Notes: generated from the sequence alone by a model not told the origin. A stretch of 64,000 nucleotides of DNA from Paenibacillus peoriae KCTC 3763 (GCF_000236805.1 NZ_AGFX01000046.1:35425-99424), one strand, 5' to 3'; numbered from the stretch's first letter, positions 1 to 9,907 are shown. Translations and numbers: made by a program.

Positions 1-108
1 ACCGAAGTGAATCGTCTCAAGGACCCCGAATACATTGGAGAGATTGCCAGAAGCAAATATGGTCTCTACAAACCGGAAGAGACGCCGATCGTCGGAGATC
101 AGAAATAG
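1..108 (+). CDS. divIC: Cell-division protein DivIC, C-terminal end (partial)
   Basis: The first 35 codons read in frame to a TAG stop and end a protein whose start lies outside the window. The tail contains DPEYIGEIARSKYGL and a KPEE motif, the typical C-terminal signature of the FtsB/DivIC septum-formation initiator family, which joins FtsL and DivIB in the divisome at the membrane. No catalytic residues are expected. The next gene, yabR, follows divIC in Bacillus too, which supports the call. Only the last fragment is visible, so length and membrane segment cannot be checked. Confidence 0.8.
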   Translation, partial: TEVNRLKDPEYIGEIARSKYGLYKPEETPIVGDQK

Positions 109-231
109 GAGCATGATCGGGCCAATGCTTAGTTGACCTTAGTTCCGCCATTTTGTATAATCAAATCACCACAGCGGGATTTTTTTGCAAAAAAATCGGT
201 TGTATATTTTAAGGGAGGATCATTTTATTCT

Positions 232-753
232 ATGGCAATTGAAGTGGGCACCAAGTTAGAGGGCAAAGTGACAGGCATCACGCATTTTGGAGCATTTGTG
301 GATTTGTCTGGAGGTGTCACGGGTCTCGTTCACATCTCGGAAATCGCCGATAACTACGTTAAGGATGTTAACGACCACCTGAAGATTAATGATGTCGTGA
401 CGGTGAAAGTCATTAATGTTGACAAAGATGGCAAAATCGGACTTTCCATTAAGCAAACGATTGACAAGCCGGCAAGTGAAGCCCGTCCACCAAGAGTTCC
501 AAGACCGGAGCGTACAGGAGGACCAGGCGGAGGCGACCGTTTCGGCGGTGGAGGTTCAGGTCCAAGTCAAGGACGCGGTGGTGGTGGTGGTTTCAACCGC
601 GATCGTGGAGGCCGTTCTTTCAAGCCTGCACCGGGTAAACCTTCATTTGAGGATAAAATGTCACGCTTCCTGAAAGATAGTGAGGAACGCATTTCGTCGC
701 TGAAAAAGAACACCGAGGGTAAACGCGGAGGACGCGGCGCGAAGCGTGTTTAA
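232..753 (+). CDS. yabR: S1-domain RNA-binding protein YabR with Gly/Arg-rich tail
   Basis: 173 residues from ATG 232, chosen because AAGGGAGGAT sits about 8 bases upstream; the longer open frame from 133 lacks such a site. Residues 1-75 form a single S1/OB-fold RNA-binding domain (GTKLEGKVTGITHFGAFVDL, then GLVHISEI). Residues about 85-130 are low complexity, rich in Pro, Gly and Arg, with RGG-like runs; the basic tail ends in GKRGGRGAKRV. Bacillus YabR and general stress protein 13 carry the same S1 domain, but as I recall them lack so long a Gly/Arg segment. The role is probably RNA or ribosome association; the exact target is unknown. It lies between divIC and spoIIE as in B. subtilis and is closed by its own terminator. 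Confidence 0.88.
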   Translation: MAIEVGTKLEGKVTGITHFGAFVDLSGGVTGLVHISEIADNYVKDVNDHLKINDVVTVKVINVDKDGKIGLSIKQTIDKPASEARPPRVPRPERTGGPGGGDRFGGGGSGPSQGRGGGGGFNRDRGGRSFKPAPGKPSFEDKMSRFLKDSEERISSLKKNTEGKRGGRGAKRV

Positions 754-785
754 TTCACTTTGACAACCGTATCAACCATACACGG

Positions 786-821
786 AAAACCGTACAGTCG
801 AAAGACTGCTACGGTTTTTTT
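786..821 (+). terminator. Rho-independent terminator after yabR
   Basis: The arms AACCGTA-CAGTC and GACTG-CTACGGTT pair around a GAAA loop with one bulge, followed by seven T. It separates divIC-yabR from spoIIE. Confidence 0.85.
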
Positions 822-955
822 GCGTTTTACCGACAGCACATGAGGCAGGCAAGCGCTGCAGAGGATACAGACAGCTGTCAGTCTGCGAGCATATGATGAG
901 AATCATGATTTGTTGAACAATCGAAGAACAATTGTACTGGAAAGTGTATGTTTTT

Positions 956-985
956 TTTGTCGTGTCTGCCTAATCGTCCGACAAA
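956..985. promoter_or_regulatory. Pair of inverted Spo0A-like boxes upstream of spoIIE
   Basis: TTTGTCG at 956-962 and its exact inverse CGACAAA at 979-985 face each other across 16 bases. Spo0A boxes have the core TTTGTCGAA or TGTCGAA; these match the first seven positions only. spoIIE is directly activated by phosphorylated Spo0A in Bacillus, so the position fits. Confidence is moderate because the 3' half of each box is poor. Confidence 0.4.
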
Positions 986-1153
986 CTCCAACGGTTTTCC
1001 GTCTATCTTCTGTGCAAATCGCTAGTGTGGACGTAGTAATGGACGACAGGGAGAGGCTACGCAGGTGAAAGATTGGTGCAACTTCCAGCCGCTTCCATAC
1101 GTGTGTAGCCTGATTTTCAGGCCGATGCTCTGTCCTTTCGCGCAGAACGTTTT

Positions 1154-1222
1154 TTTGTCGGAAATTTCTTGGAATAAGGCGTGAGGTTCTGACAAACTTT
1201 CTCAATCGTTCCGGTTTAAGAT
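1154..1222 (+). promoter_or_regulatory. Candidate Spo0A-dependent spoIIE promoter with long spacer
   Basis: A -35-like CTGACA (1189-1194) and a -10-like TAAGAT (1217-1222) are separated by 22 bases, too far for ordinary sigma-A use. Spo0A-activated promoters of B. subtilis (spoIIG, spoIIE) have spacers of about 21-22. A reverse 0A-like TGACAAA (1190-1196) overlaps the -35, and TTTGTCGGAAA lies at 1154-1164. The rest of 822-1153 shows no gene or tRNA; a small GACAGCTGTC palindrome lies near 873. Confidence 0.5.
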
Positions 1223-1257
1223 GGGAACATCAAATTGATGAATGGGGTGCCTGACGC

Positions 1258-3765
1258 ATGATGGAGAAATGGAACGTGGTACAATTTCCGGGTTTGAAAT
1301 CTAGAAAGGCCAGATCCAAAGAACGTACGGAAGGTTGGACTTCCAGACTCAAGAAGCGGCTGGATTCACATAAAGCGGTGCAATGGGTAATGGCGCAAAG
1401 ATGGATGCTGCTATTGTCGGCTATGGGACTTTTACTGGGGCGCGCCATGATTTTGGACGAGCTTTCTCCTTTTGCCCTTGCTTATTTTGCGGTCATTACA
1501 TTCCTTCGCCGTGATCTGATGCTGCCTGTTGCTATATCGGTATTGCTGGGCAGTTTGTTGGCTCCCTATCCATCGTTGTTCATGATTGGAGGTGAGCTGA
1601 TTGTATTTTATCTCTTGTTTCGCGGGCTGCGAGCCTTTGATCGTTTGGAATTATCCTATGCCCCGCTTATGGTTTTCCTGTCTGTGTTCATGGTCAATTT
1701 ATTTAACGCTGTGATGGCTCCATCGTTCACATGGTATGATCTTGTCATTGTGGGAACGGATGCGGTTCTCAGCTTTATGCTTACACTGGTGTTCACGCAA
1801 GCGATTCCATTATTTACGTACCGAAAAAAAACAAGCCAGCTCAAAAATGAGGAAATTTTATGTCTCATTATTTTACTGGCTTCTGTTATGACAGGAGCGG
1901 TAGGATGGGCCATTCAATCACTGTCTGTCGATCATGTCCTGTCACGATATTTGGTCTTGGTGTTTGCTTTGGTTGGAGGCGCTTCACTAGGTGCTTCGGT
2001 TGGTGTGATTACTGGCTTAATTCTAAGCTTGGCCAATATGTCTGCGATTGTGCAGATGAGCTTGCTTGCCTTTGCAGGCTTGCTGGCAGGGATGTTGCGT
2101 GAAGGGCGAAAGGGTGCTGTTGCACTTGGGATGCTGCTGGGCTCTTCCATTTTAACGATCTATCTGGATGGGACCGGAGATGTGCTGACATCAACCTGGG
2201 AGAGCTGTGCGGCAGTTTTATTATTTTTAATAACCCCAAAAAGTTTCTTTAAAGCGATTTCTACCTATGTTCCCGGTACACAGGATCACGCCAAGTCCCA
2301 GCATGAATACGCGAAAAGGGTTCGTGACCTCACCGCAGAGCGGGTGACGAAATTTTCCCGCGTGTTCAGTCAATTATCCCACAGCTTTCATCAGATATCT
2401 GCGAGTGAGGGTGCAAAGCCGGACGGAGAAATTGAGCATTTTATGAACGCCGTAGCGGAAGGCACGTGCGCCTCCTGCTTTAAGTGCGAGCAGTGCTGGG
2501 ACAGCAAGTTTATGCAAACTCATCAGTATATGACGGAAATGATGAGCGCCATCGAGGATAATCCCGATTTGGAGCCGGAACAGATGCCGCCGCAATGGGG
2601 CAAGGCTTGCGCCAAAACGGGCGCTGTACTGCAGGTGATGAAGCAGCAATATAGTCTCTATCAGCATAATATGCAGTGGAAGCGCCAAGTATACGACAGT
2701 CGTCAGCTTGTTGCTGACCAGCTATCGGGGGTATCACAAATTATGGAGGATTTGGCGCGGGAAATTCAGCGGGAAGGACAGACCATGCATCGGCAGGAAG
2801 AGCAAATACGGGAGGCGCTTGAGCGGCTCGGCTTGTCCATCCAATCAATTGAGATTATTAATCTGGACGCAGGTCAGGTGGAAATCGAGATTGTCCATGC
2901 CTATACAAGGGGATTCGATGAATGTCGGAAAATCATTGCTCCACTGCTGTCGGACATATTGGACGAGCATATTGCCGTGATGCTCGAAACGGCGGCAGAT
3001 CGCCGCCAAGGCTTGGCCACCGTCATGTTTGGCTCTGCCAAGACGTATGAGGTGGCTACAGGAGTAGCAAGCGCTGCCAAGGGAGGAGATTTTTTCTCAG
3101 GTGACAGCTATAGCACTATGGAGCTGGGAAACGGGACCTTTGCAGTCTCCTTGAGCGATGGGATGGGGAATGGGGAGCGTGCGCAGCAGGAGAGCAGCGC
3201 GGCCCTAAATATTTTGGAGGAATTACTACAATCGGGGATGGATGAGAAATTGGCGATCAAGTCGGTTAACTCTGTCCTGATGCTGCGATCACCCGAGGAA
3301 ATGTATGCCACCGTTGATATGGCGTTGATTGACCAGTACACGGCCCGAACGACCTTCATGAAGATTGGGTCTACGCCGAGCTTTATTAAAAGGGGGGAGG
3401 AGGTCATTCCTGTATCTGCCAGCAATTTGCCAATTGGCATTATACAGGATATTGAGGTGGATTTGGTGTCGCTTCAGCTACAGCCGGGTGATATTCTCAT
3501 CATGATTACAGACGGTATATACGATTCGCCAGGTTATGCGGTCAATAAGGAAATATGGATGAAGCGCATGATCCAGGAAATTGAAAGCGATGATCCGCAG
3601 CAGCTGGCCGATTGCTTGTTAGAACGGGTTATTCGTTACCAGCAAAATCAAATCTATGATGATATGACGGTTGTTGTTAGTAAAATAGATCATTATCGTC
3701 CAGAGTGGGCGGCCCTTCATGTACCTGGTATGAGCTGGGCGGAGCGTCCACGGACGGTGAGTTAA
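1258..3765 (+). CDS. spoIIE: Stage II sporulation protein E (membrane PP2C phosphatase)
   Basis: 835 residues, close to the roughly 827 of B. subtilis. SpoIIE dephosphorylates the anti-anti-sigma factor SpoIIAA at the asymmetric septum and so releases sigma-F in the forespore. The first third holds about ten hydrophobic segments (from MLLLSAMGLLLG to LLFLITPKSF), the middle is a helical oligomerisation region with a Cys cluster (CASCFKCEQC), and the C-terminal PP2C domain carries metal-binding Asp in LSDGMGNG (D634) and MITDGIYD (D752), followed by YDDMTVVV. There are two adjacent ATGs (1258, 1261); the ribosome site is weak (GGGTG). It is transcribed alone from the 0A-type promoter upstream; yabS follows after 126 bases. 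Confidence 0.97.
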   Translation: MMEKWNVVQFPGLKSRKARSKERTEGWTSRLKKRLDSHKAVQWVMAQRWMLLLSAMGLLLGRAMILDELSPFALAYFAVITFLRRDLMLPVAISVLLGSLLAPYPSLFMIGGELIVFYLLFRGLRAFDRLELSYAPLMVFLSVFMVNLFNAVMAPSFTWYDLVIVGTDAVLSFMLTLVFTQAIPLFTYRKKTSQLKNEEILCLIILLASVMTGAVGWAIQSLSVDHVLSRYLVLVFALVGGASLGASVGVITGLILSLANMSAIVQMSLLAFAGLLAGMLREGRKGAVALGMLLGSSILTIYLDGTGDVLTSTWESCAAVLLFLITPKSFFKAISTYVPGTQDHAKSQHEYAKRVRDLTAERVTKFSRVFSQLSHSFHQISASEGAKPDGEIEHFMNAVAEGTCASCFKCEQCWDSKFMQTHQYMTEMMSAIEDNPDLEPEQMPPQWGKACAKTGAVLQVMKQQYSLYQHNMQWKRQVYDSRQLVADQLSGVSQIMEDLAREIQREGQTMHRQEEQIREALERLGLSIQSIEIINLDAGQVEIEIVHAYTRGFDECRKIIAPLLSDILDEHIAVMLETAADRRQGLATVMFGSAKTYEVATGVASAAKGGDFFSGDSYSTMELGNGTFAVSLSDGMGNGERAQQESSAALNILEELLQSGMDEKLAIKSVNSVLMLRSPEEMYATVDMALIDQYTARTTFMKIGSTPSFIKRGEEVIPVSASNLPIGIIQDIEVDLVSLQLQPGDILIMITDGIYDSPGYAVNKEIWMKRMIQEIESDDPQQLADCLLERVIRYQQNQIYDDMTVVVSKIDHYRPEWAALHVPGMSWAERPRTVS

Positions 3766-3891
3766 ACCGACATTGCCCGGGAAATTTCTTTCTCGCTTTT
3801 AAAAATCCACATTCTTCGTTTGAATCGTTCCGGAATAGGCAAAGATAGAATCTATCGGGATAGATTAAGAGGAAGCGGAGGTCAAAAAGCG

Positions 3892-4641
3892 ATGAAGCAA
3901 ATTTTGATCATTACAGATGGATGTTCGAATGTAGGTGTAAGTCCGGTCATAGCGGCTGCTCAGGCTTTACAGGAAGGAATTACAGTGAATGTCGCCGGAG
4001 TCATAGATTATGGAACCATAGGCGAGCTTGGCAGTGCGGAGATTCGTGAAATTGCTAAAGCTGGAGGAGGATTCAGCCAAATCGTAGGCACGAAGCAGCT
4101 AGCCCAGACCATGCAGATGATGACGCGTAAAACGGTGGTTCAAACGATTCAGCATGCGGTTAATAGAGAGTTAACGCATATTTTGGGTGAGGGTGGCGCC
4201 CGGCATATCGGTGAGCTGCCTCCAGCCAAACGGGCTCAGGTGGTGGAGGTGATGGACGAGCTGACAGAGACCAGCGACCTGGAAATTGCTTTACTCATTG
4301 ATGCCAGTGCGAGCATGAAGCCCAAACTGCCTGCTGTAGAGGACAGCATTCGCGATTTGCTACTTAGTTTGCAGTCCAGGAGTGGACTCAGCCGTATATC
4401 TGTATTTCATTTTCCGGGCGGCCGGATGGGTGAAGACACGGTCATGGATATCGGCTGGACCTCTGAGCTCAGCCAGATCAAATCGCTATTTGGACGTCTG
4501 CGGATGAAAGGAGCGACGCCGACAGGTCCGGCCATTTTACAAGTGATTGATTATTACCGATATGTTACACTAGAGGAACAGAAGGATATGGAAGAATCCT
4601 ATGATAAAGGAGAAGGGATGCTCGGTGACTACGTCGTCTGA
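3892..4641 (+). CDS. yabS: VWA-domain protein YabS
   Basis: 249 residues from ATG 3892, preceded by GCGGAGGT; an upstream TTG at 3820 would add 24 residues without a site. The protein starts MKQILIITDGCSNVG and has a second von Willebrand A motif, LLIDASASMK (DxSxS metal-site pattern) near residue 140, so it probably binds a divalent ion and a protein partner. B. subtilis YabS is of similar size at the same place, and the yabS-yabT pair is linked to sporulation. The 3' end overlaps yabT by 17 bases, suggesting translational coupling and a shared task with the kinase. The biochemical role is not established. Confidence 0.85.
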   Translation: MKQILIITDGCSNVGVSPVIAAAQALQEGITVNVAGVIDYGTIGELGSAEIREIAKAGGGFSQIVGTKQLAQTMQMMTRKTVVQTIQHAVNRELTHILGEGGARHIGELPPAKRAQVVEVMDELTETSDLEIALLIDASASMKPKLPAVEDSIRDLLLSLQSRSGLSRISVFHFPGGRMGEDTVMDIGWTSELSQIKSLFGRLRMKGATPTGPAILQVIDYYRYVTLEEQKDMEESYDKGEGMLGDYVV

Positions 4642-5563
4642 TCCCGTTCTTGCACCCGGAACGGTCATCAAGGGCAAGTGGAAGCGGAGCAGCTATGTCA
4701 TTCAGCGCCTGCTGGGCCGGGGAGCGAACGGAACTGTATATTTGGTAAAAGAAGCACAGGCCGATCGGCATTTTGCTCTGAAAATGGGAAGAAACACGCT
4801 GGATCTGCAATCAGAGATTAATGTGCTGACTACATTGCAGTCTCAGGGGACTAAGGCGGTATTCCAAAAAAATGGGAGTCCTCCCTTTTTGTTTGAAGTA
4901 GACGATGTGGTGTTACGCAGTGGAGAGATTCCCTTTTATGTCATGCGATACGTCAAGGGCGATCCGCTACATCGTTTTGTTGTAGCCAAAGGGGCGGAAT
5001 GGTACGGCGTAGCTGGAACCGGTATCCTCAATCGTTTGGCGGAGCTGCATCAGGCGGGATGGGTGTTTGGCGACCTGAAGCCGCAAAATATTTTGGTCAA
5101 TGCCTATGGAGAAGCCGAATTAATTGATTATGGCGGAGTATCTCTTGCAGGCAGGAGTGTAAAACAATTTACAGAATGGTATGACAGAGGATTCTGGAAT
5201 GCTGGCAACCGAAACGCCGATCCCCAGTATGACCTGTTTGCCTTTGCTCTTCTAACGATTCATATATTGGAGGGCGAACTGTTAAAGGCTGCTGCGAGCA
5301 GGCTGCCACAGCTACGCAATACGGCAGAATTGACGGTTATCATTCGTCGCAGCCGTGTATTGCGTCCCTACGCCGAATGGCTGATCGGTGCAGTGCGTGG
5401 AGAATATTCCGACACTCGTGCAGCGGCCCAATCCTGGTCGCGTCTGGCTTCAGCGCATGTCAGGCAATCGTCGGCCAAACGAGGGAATCCACGCTGGCTG
5501 GGATATGCTTTCACGGTATCGCTTTTGCTGCTGGCCGGGGCGCTTTGGGTAGCGTTGCGGTAG
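4625..5563 (+). CDS. yabT: Ser/Thr protein kinase YabT (PrkD-like), C-terminal membrane anchor
   Basis: 312 residues if translation starts at GTG 4625, which has GGAGAAGGG just upstream; ATG 4601 in the same frame is possible. It is a Hanks-type kinase fold: Gly loop LLGRGANGTVYLV, Lys in FALKMG, catalytic loop FGDLKPQN (the His of the usual HRD/HGD is Phe, Asp and Lys kept) and DYG in place of DFG. A single hydrophobic segment at the extreme C-terminus (FTVSLLLLAGALWVAL) should anchor it with the kinase domain inside the cell. B. subtilis YabT is a sporulation kinase, activated by DNA, that phosphorylates RecA. It is coupled to yabS. Confidence 0.88.
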   Translation: MTTSSDPVLAPGTVIKGKWKRSSYVIQRLLGRGANGTVYLVKEAQADRHFALKMGRNTLDLQSEINVLTTLQSQGTKAVFQKNGSPPFLFEVDDVVLRSGEIPFYVMRYVKGDPLHRFVVAKGAEWYGVAGTGILNRLAELHQAGWVFGDLKPQNILVNAYGEAELIDYGGVSLAGRSVKQFTEWYDRGFWNAGNRNADPQYDLFAFALLTIHILEGELLKAAASRLPQLRNTAELTVIIRRSRVLRPYAEWLIGAVRGEYSDTRAAAQSWSRLASAHVRQSSAKRGNPRWLGYAFTVSLLLLAGALWVALR

Positions 5564-5628
5564 CGGCATACTTACATAAGATAACAGATGATCATCATTG
5601 TTACGGTCGGGAGAAGAGAGGGTCGATA

Positions 5629-7077
5629 ATGGGAACAACCAAACCGACCGGTGTTGTACAGGAAGTGCTCGCCCTTGCGCGAGATCATTCACTGTGGAGC
5701 CCCGGAGACCGCATTGTGGTTGCTGTATCCGGTGGGCCGGATTCGGTGGCCCTTTTGCACATTTTACATGAAATATCCGTTATACATATGCCTTTGCAGC
5801 TTATCTGTGCTCACGTCCATCATGGCTTCAGGCCAGAGGAATCGGATGCGGAGGCTGAAGAGGTACGCAGCATAGCCCGAAAGCTGGCAATTCCGTTTGA
5901 AATGATTCGGGTTGATGTACCCGTCTATATGAAGGAAAGCGGAAAAGGCCCGCAAGAAGCGGCCCGTGAGCTGCGCTATTCCTTTTTGCATGATACGGCT
6001 GCAAAATGGGGAGCGCAGCACATTGCGATGGCCCACCATGGCGACGATCAGGCCGAAACGGTCCTTCTGCATCTGCTGCGCGGCAGCGGTCCGGCAGGCC
6101 TGGCGGGTATGCGATTGGCACGAAGGGAAAAAAATGTGCAACTCATTCGCCCGTTGCTGCGTATGTACAAGGCTGACCTGATTGAGTTCTGCAGGTTTTA
6201 TAGCCTTTCCTATGTGACGGACAGCACTAATCTGACCTCCAAATACCGCCGCAACGCCATCCGCATGGATGTGCTTCCTTTTTTGGGGCAATATAATGAG
6301 CAACTGACTCCATCCCTCAATCGACTGGCCGAAACGATGGCTGAAGAAAATGACTTTATGGAGGCATCTACGCTGTCGGTATACGAGGAATTGGTACGCT
6401 TGGATAACGGGAGATACATGTTTTCCATTGCTTCCTATCGCAAGCTACCCATTGCTTTACAACGGAGGTTGATTAAACTAATATTAAATTATCTGCCTTC
6501 GGACAGTGAAAACTTAGATTTTCGTAAAATTGAGACCGTTCGACTGAGACTTCTTCAGGAACAACCGTCCACGTGGAGTTTGGACTTGGGTGGCGGTGTG
6601 GTTGGAGTTCGTGAATATGACCAAGCGGGGTTGTTTGACCGAACGCAAGGACCTATGGGCGAATGGTGTTATGGACTAGACGTATTGCCTATGTCTGGCG
6701 AGCTTGAGTTGCCTGAGGCGGGTGGTGTACTTCGGTGGAGAAGAATCTCCCATTCGGATGGACCCTATCCGGCGAATGAGGAGGAAGCATGGTTTGACGC
6801 AGATGAATTGAGTTTGCCGTTGACCATACGCTCACGATTACCTGGAGATGCCATGCATGTCATGGGATTAAACGGAAGAAAAAAGGTTAAAGATATTTTC
6901 ATTGATGGAAAAATTCCTCCTTCACTGCGTTCCGTTATTCCCATCGTCTGTGACCAATCCGGAGCTATTCTCTGGATTCCGGGCGTGCGGCGTTCTGTAC
7001 ATGCCGCAGTGCAAAAGCACACGTCTTCGGTTATATACATGTCATGGCAAAGACGGAAGAGTCCGGGGCACCGATAG
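5629..7077 (+). CDS. tilS: tRNA(Ile)-lysidine synthetase
   Basis: 482 residues from ATG 5629 (GAGAGGGTC site upstream); the frame is open back to 5377 inside yabT but that part is a shadow. TilS uses ATP and lysine to convert C34 of the CAU-anticodon tRNA-Ile to lysidine, so that it reads AUA. The PP-loop SGGPDS is at residues 34-39, followed by HVHHGFR and HHGDDQAET, characteristic of the family; the C-terminal region (SRLPGDAM...KKVKDIFID) is the TilS substrate-binding domain. Essential. It is followed closely by hpt, as in Bacillus. Confidence 0.97.
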   Translation: MGTTKPTGVVQEVLALARDHSLWSPGDRIVVAVSGGPDSVALLHILHEISVIHMPLQLICAHVHHGFRPEESDAEAEEVRSIARKLAIPFEMIRVDVPVYMKESGKGPQEAARELRYSFLHDTAAKWGAQHIAMAHHGDDQAETVLLHLLRGSGPAGLAGMRLARREKNVQLIRPLLRMYKADLIEFCRFYSLSYVTDSTNLTSKYRRNAIRMDVLPFLGQYNEQLTPSLNRLAETMAEENDFMEASTLSVYEELVRLDNGRYMFSIASYRKLPIALQRRLIKLILNYLPSDSENLDFRKIETVRLRLLQEQPSTWSLDLGGGVVGVREYDQAGLFDRTQGPMGEWCYGLDVLPMSGELELPEAGGVLRWRRISHSDGPYPANEEEAWFDADELSLPLTIRSRLPGDAMHVMGLNGRKKVKDIFIDGKIPPSLRSVIPIVCDQSGAILWIPGVRRSVHAAVQKHTSSVIYMSWQRRKSPGHR

Positions 7078-7124
7078 TCGCACAGGAACGGCTTTCATAG
7101 TATAAACTTAGGAGGTTTACACCG

Positions 7125-7664
7125 TTGCAGAATGATATTCAGGAAGTATTGATCAGCGAAGAAGAAATTCAGAGTAAAATTAAGGAATTGGGCGCACAGC
7201 TCAGCGTAAAATATGAAGGAAAGAATCCATTGGTGATTTGCGTGCTGAAGGGTGCGTTTATCTTTATGGCTGATTTGGTTAAATCCATTACAGTGCCGTT
7301 GGAGCTTGATTTCATGGCTGTATCAAGTTACGGAGTGTCCACCAAATCCTCGGGAGTCGTTAAAATCATTAAAGATTTGGACGCATCGGTTGAAGGACGC
7401 GACGTTCTGATTGTCGAAGATATTATCGACAGCGGTCTGACGCTGACACATTTGATTGAACTGCTTAAGAACCGTAATGCCAATTCGGTATGTGTCGTAA
7501 CCTTGTTCGACAAGCCTGCACGCCGGGCCGTTAATCTTGAAGCGGATTATACCGGATTTACGCTTCCAGATGCATTTGTTGTCGGCTATGGTCTGGATTA
7601 TGCCGAGCACTACCGGAACCTCCCATACATAGGGATTTTGAAGCCGGAAATCTACACCAGCTAA
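7125..7664 (+). CDS. hpt: Hypoxanthine-guanine phosphoribosyltransferase
   Basis: 179 residues from a TTG start at 7125, with GGAGGT well placed. It salvages hypoxanthine and guanine with PRPP to IMP and GMP. The PRPP-binding motif [13 protein letters not shown] is at about residues 92-104, and the family PPi loop is seen in CVLKGAF. Length is normal. In Bacillus the gene lies between tilS and ftsH, as here, with 47 bases to tilS; it is probably cotranscribed with tilS. Confidence 0.97.
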   Translation: MQNDIQEVLISEEEIQSKIKELGAQLSVKYEGKNPLVICVLKGAFIFMADLVKSITVPLELDFMAVSSYGVSTKSSGVVKIIKDLDASVEGRDVLIVEDIIDSGLTLTHLIELLKNRNANSVCVVTLFDKPARRAVNLEADYTGFTLPDAFVVGYGLDYAEHYRNLPYIGILKPEIYTS

Positions 7665-7702
7665 TCTCAGCCTCCAGTCCTAGGACTAAATAAGGCCCTT
7701 TG

Positions 7703-7732
7703 TTGAGAAGGACTTATAGGCTATGGTAAAAT
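7703..7732 (+). promoter_or_regulatory. Candidate sigma-A promoter for ftsH
   Basis: TTGAGA, an 18-base spacer and TAAAAT, lying 29 bases before the ftsH start. An alternative reading is TTGTTG with TATGGT. It is the only promoter-like pair in the 97-base hpt-ftsH gap. Confidence 0.4.
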
Positions 7733-7761
7733 AACTTAAGTGTCTCGAGAGGAGGTAGGGG

Positions 7762-9801
7762 ATGAATCGGTTCATCCGGAATTCTGGTTTTTATTTGATT
7801 CTTTTTTTAGTTGTGGTGGGTATCGTTCAGTTTGTTAGCAACAGTAACGAAGCCTCCGATCTCCCTAGATATGACCAATTACGGCAAGAGGTTAAAGCGA
7901 ATAACATCTCTAAAGTAACGGTCCAATTTGACGGTTACGCCTATCTTGTAACCGGTGCATATAAGAAGCAGCCGGCTGATGCCAAATCCATTAATTTTTC
8001 CGTATATGTTCCGCCAACGGATCAAGCACTGAGTGAACTGGTCAATGCCAGCGAAACGAATAGGTTTGAATACGTACAGAAGAAGATGGAAGGCGAAAGC
8101 ATCTGGTTGACGTTTTTGACTTCTATTATTCCTTTGGTGATCATGTTCCTGCTGTTCTTCTTCCTGTTTAATCAGGCACAGGGCGGCGGCGGCAAAGTTA
8201 TGAACTTTGGCAAGAGCAAGGCCCGTCTGTACAACGAAGAGAAGAAGAAGGTTACCTTCGAGGACGTGGCAGGGGCTGACGAAGAGAAGCAGGAGCTTGT
8301 CGAAGTCGTTGAATTCCTGAAGGACCCGCGTAAGTTCGCTGCTGTGGGCGCTCGTATTCCAAAGGGTGTCCTATTAGTGGGCCCTCCGGGAACGGGTAAA
8401 ACACTCTTGGCCAGAGCCGTTGCAGGCGAAGCAGGAGTACCTTTTTTCAGTATTTCGGGTTCTGATTTTGTAGAGATGTTTGTCGGTGTCGGTGCTTCCC
8501 GTGTTCGCGATTTGTTTGAAAATGCGAAGAAGAACGCACCATGTATCATTTTCATCGATGAGATTGATGCTGTTGGACGTCAACGTGGCGCCGGATTGGG
8601 TGGCGGACACGATGAACGTGAGCAAACGCTCAACCAATTGCTCGTAGAGATGGATGGATTCGGCGCGAACGAAGGTATCATTATCGTAGCGGCTACCAAC
8701 CGTCCGGATATTCTGGACCCGGCATTGCTTCGTCCGGGACGTTTTGACCGTCAAATTACGGTTGACCGTCCAGACGTTAAAGGCCGCGAAGCTGTATTAC
8801 ATGTACACGCACGCAACAAGCCGTTGACGAAGGATGTTAAATTGGATGTAATCGCGAAACGCACAACAGGTTTTACAGGTGCTGATCTGGAAAATCTGCT
8901 GAACGAAGCTGCTTTGCTGGCAGCCCGTCGTAACCGCAGAGATATTTCGATGCGCGAAGTAGATGAAGCTATCGACCGTGTAATCGTAGGTACTGAAAAA
9001 CGCAGCCGCGTAATCAGTGACCGCGAGAAACGAATTGTTGCTTACCATGAAGCAGGCCATACGATTATCGGCTTCTTCCTGGAAAACGCCGACATGGTTC
9101 ACAAGGTAACGATCATTCCACGTGGACGTGCAGGCGGGTATGTCATCATGCTTCCGAAGGAAGATCGCATGCTGACGACCAAGCAGGAATTGCTGGACAA
9201 AATTACTGGTTTGCTGGGTGGACGTGTATCCGAGGAACTGTTTATCGGTGAAATCGGTACGGGAGCCTACAGTGACTTCCAGCAAGCAACAAGCATCGCA
9301 CGTAGCATGATTGTGGAATACGGTATGAGTGAGAAGCTCGGCCCAATGCAGTTCGGTACTTCACAAGGTCAGGTTTTCCTTGGACGGGATATTGGTCATG
9401 AGCAGAACTACAGTGATCAGATCGCTTATCAGATTGACCAGGAGATGAATCGCTTCATCACTGAATCTTATGAGCGTGCCAAAGAGCTCCTGACCAAGCA
9501 TTCCAAAGAGGTTCATCTGATCGCTCAAACCCTGCTGCAAGAAGAAACCCTGGAACTTGAACAAATTAAACGTTTGATCGAGACAGGTTCTTTGGACGGC
9601 AGCACAAATGAGGGTGAAGGAACACCGGAAAACGGTGAACCTGTGATCGATAACATTGGAGACGTTCGTGTACGTATTCAAGGCAAGGATGACGAGCCTA
9701 AGAATACGACGGATCAACCGAATGATATCCCTAACCTGCAGAAGCCGGAGGATGATAACAATTCGGGCAACTCCGGTGGTACTCCACCGACAACAACCTG
9801 A
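7762..9801 (+). CDS. ftsH: ATP-dependent zinc metalloprotease FtsH
   Basis: 679 residues with a strong GAGAGGAGGT site. A hexameric membrane AAA+ protease that degrades misfolded membrane proteins and regulators. Two membrane helices (residues about 7-25 and 112-136) flank a small extracytoplasmic domain. Walker A GPPGTGKT is at 207-214, Walker B is IIFIDEID, the second region of homology [17 protein letters not shown] is complete, and the zinc site HEAGH is at 429-433. The tail after residue 620 is acidic, Asn/Pro/Thr-rich and probably disordered. It ends with its own terminator. Confidence 0.98.
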   Translation: MNRFIRNSGFYLILFLVVVGIVQFVSNSNEASDLPRYDQLRQEVKANNISKVTVQFDGYAYLVTGAYKKQPADAKSINFSVYVPPTDQALSELVNASETNRFEYVQKKMEGESIWLTFLTSIIPLVIMFLLFFFLFNQAQGGGGKVMNFGKSKARLYNEEKKKVTFEDVAGADEEKQELVEVVEFLKDPRKFAAVGARIPKGVLLVGPPGTGKTLLARAVAGEAGVPFFSISGSDFVEMFVGVGASRVRDLFENAKKNAPCIIFIDEIDAVGRQRGAGLGGGHDEREQTLNQLLVEMDGFGANEGIIIVAATNRPDILDPALLRPGRFDRQITVDRPDVKGREAVLHVHARNKPLTKDVKLDVIAKRTTGFTGADLENLLNEAALLAARRNRRDISMREVDEAIDRVIVGTEKRSRVISDREKRIVAYHEAGHTIIGFFLENADMVHKVTIIPRGRAGGYVIMLPKEDRMLTTKQELLDKITGLLGGRVSEELFIGEIGTGAYSDFQQATSIARSMIVEYGMSEKLGPMQFGTSQGQVFLGRDIGHEQNYSDQIAYQIDQEMNRFITESYERAKELLTKHSKEVHLIAQTLLQEETLELEQIKRLIETGSLDGSTNEGEGTPENGEPVIDNIGDVRVRIQGKDDEPKNTTDQPNDIPNLQKPEDDNNSGNSGGTPPTTT

Positions 9802-9836
9802 TCTTCAGGTTGGATAGTTGAATAAGTGTATATATA

Positions 9837-9878
9837 AGCTCCGGGGAACCAGTAACTTTTGGTTTTCCGGAGCTTTTT
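9837..9878 (+). terminator. Rho-independent terminator after ftsH
   Basis: AGCTCCGG plus GGAACCA pairs with TTGGTTTTCC plus GGAGCT around a short loop, followed by five T. Confidence 0.9.
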
Positions 9879-9907
9879 AAAATGTGGCAGAAGATTGCTG
9901 ACGTGAT

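Noticed and set aside
822-1153. tRNA genes between yabR and spoIIE, as found in B. subtilis
   Set aside because: No cloverleaf, TTC-loop or CCA-type acceptor sequence is seen.
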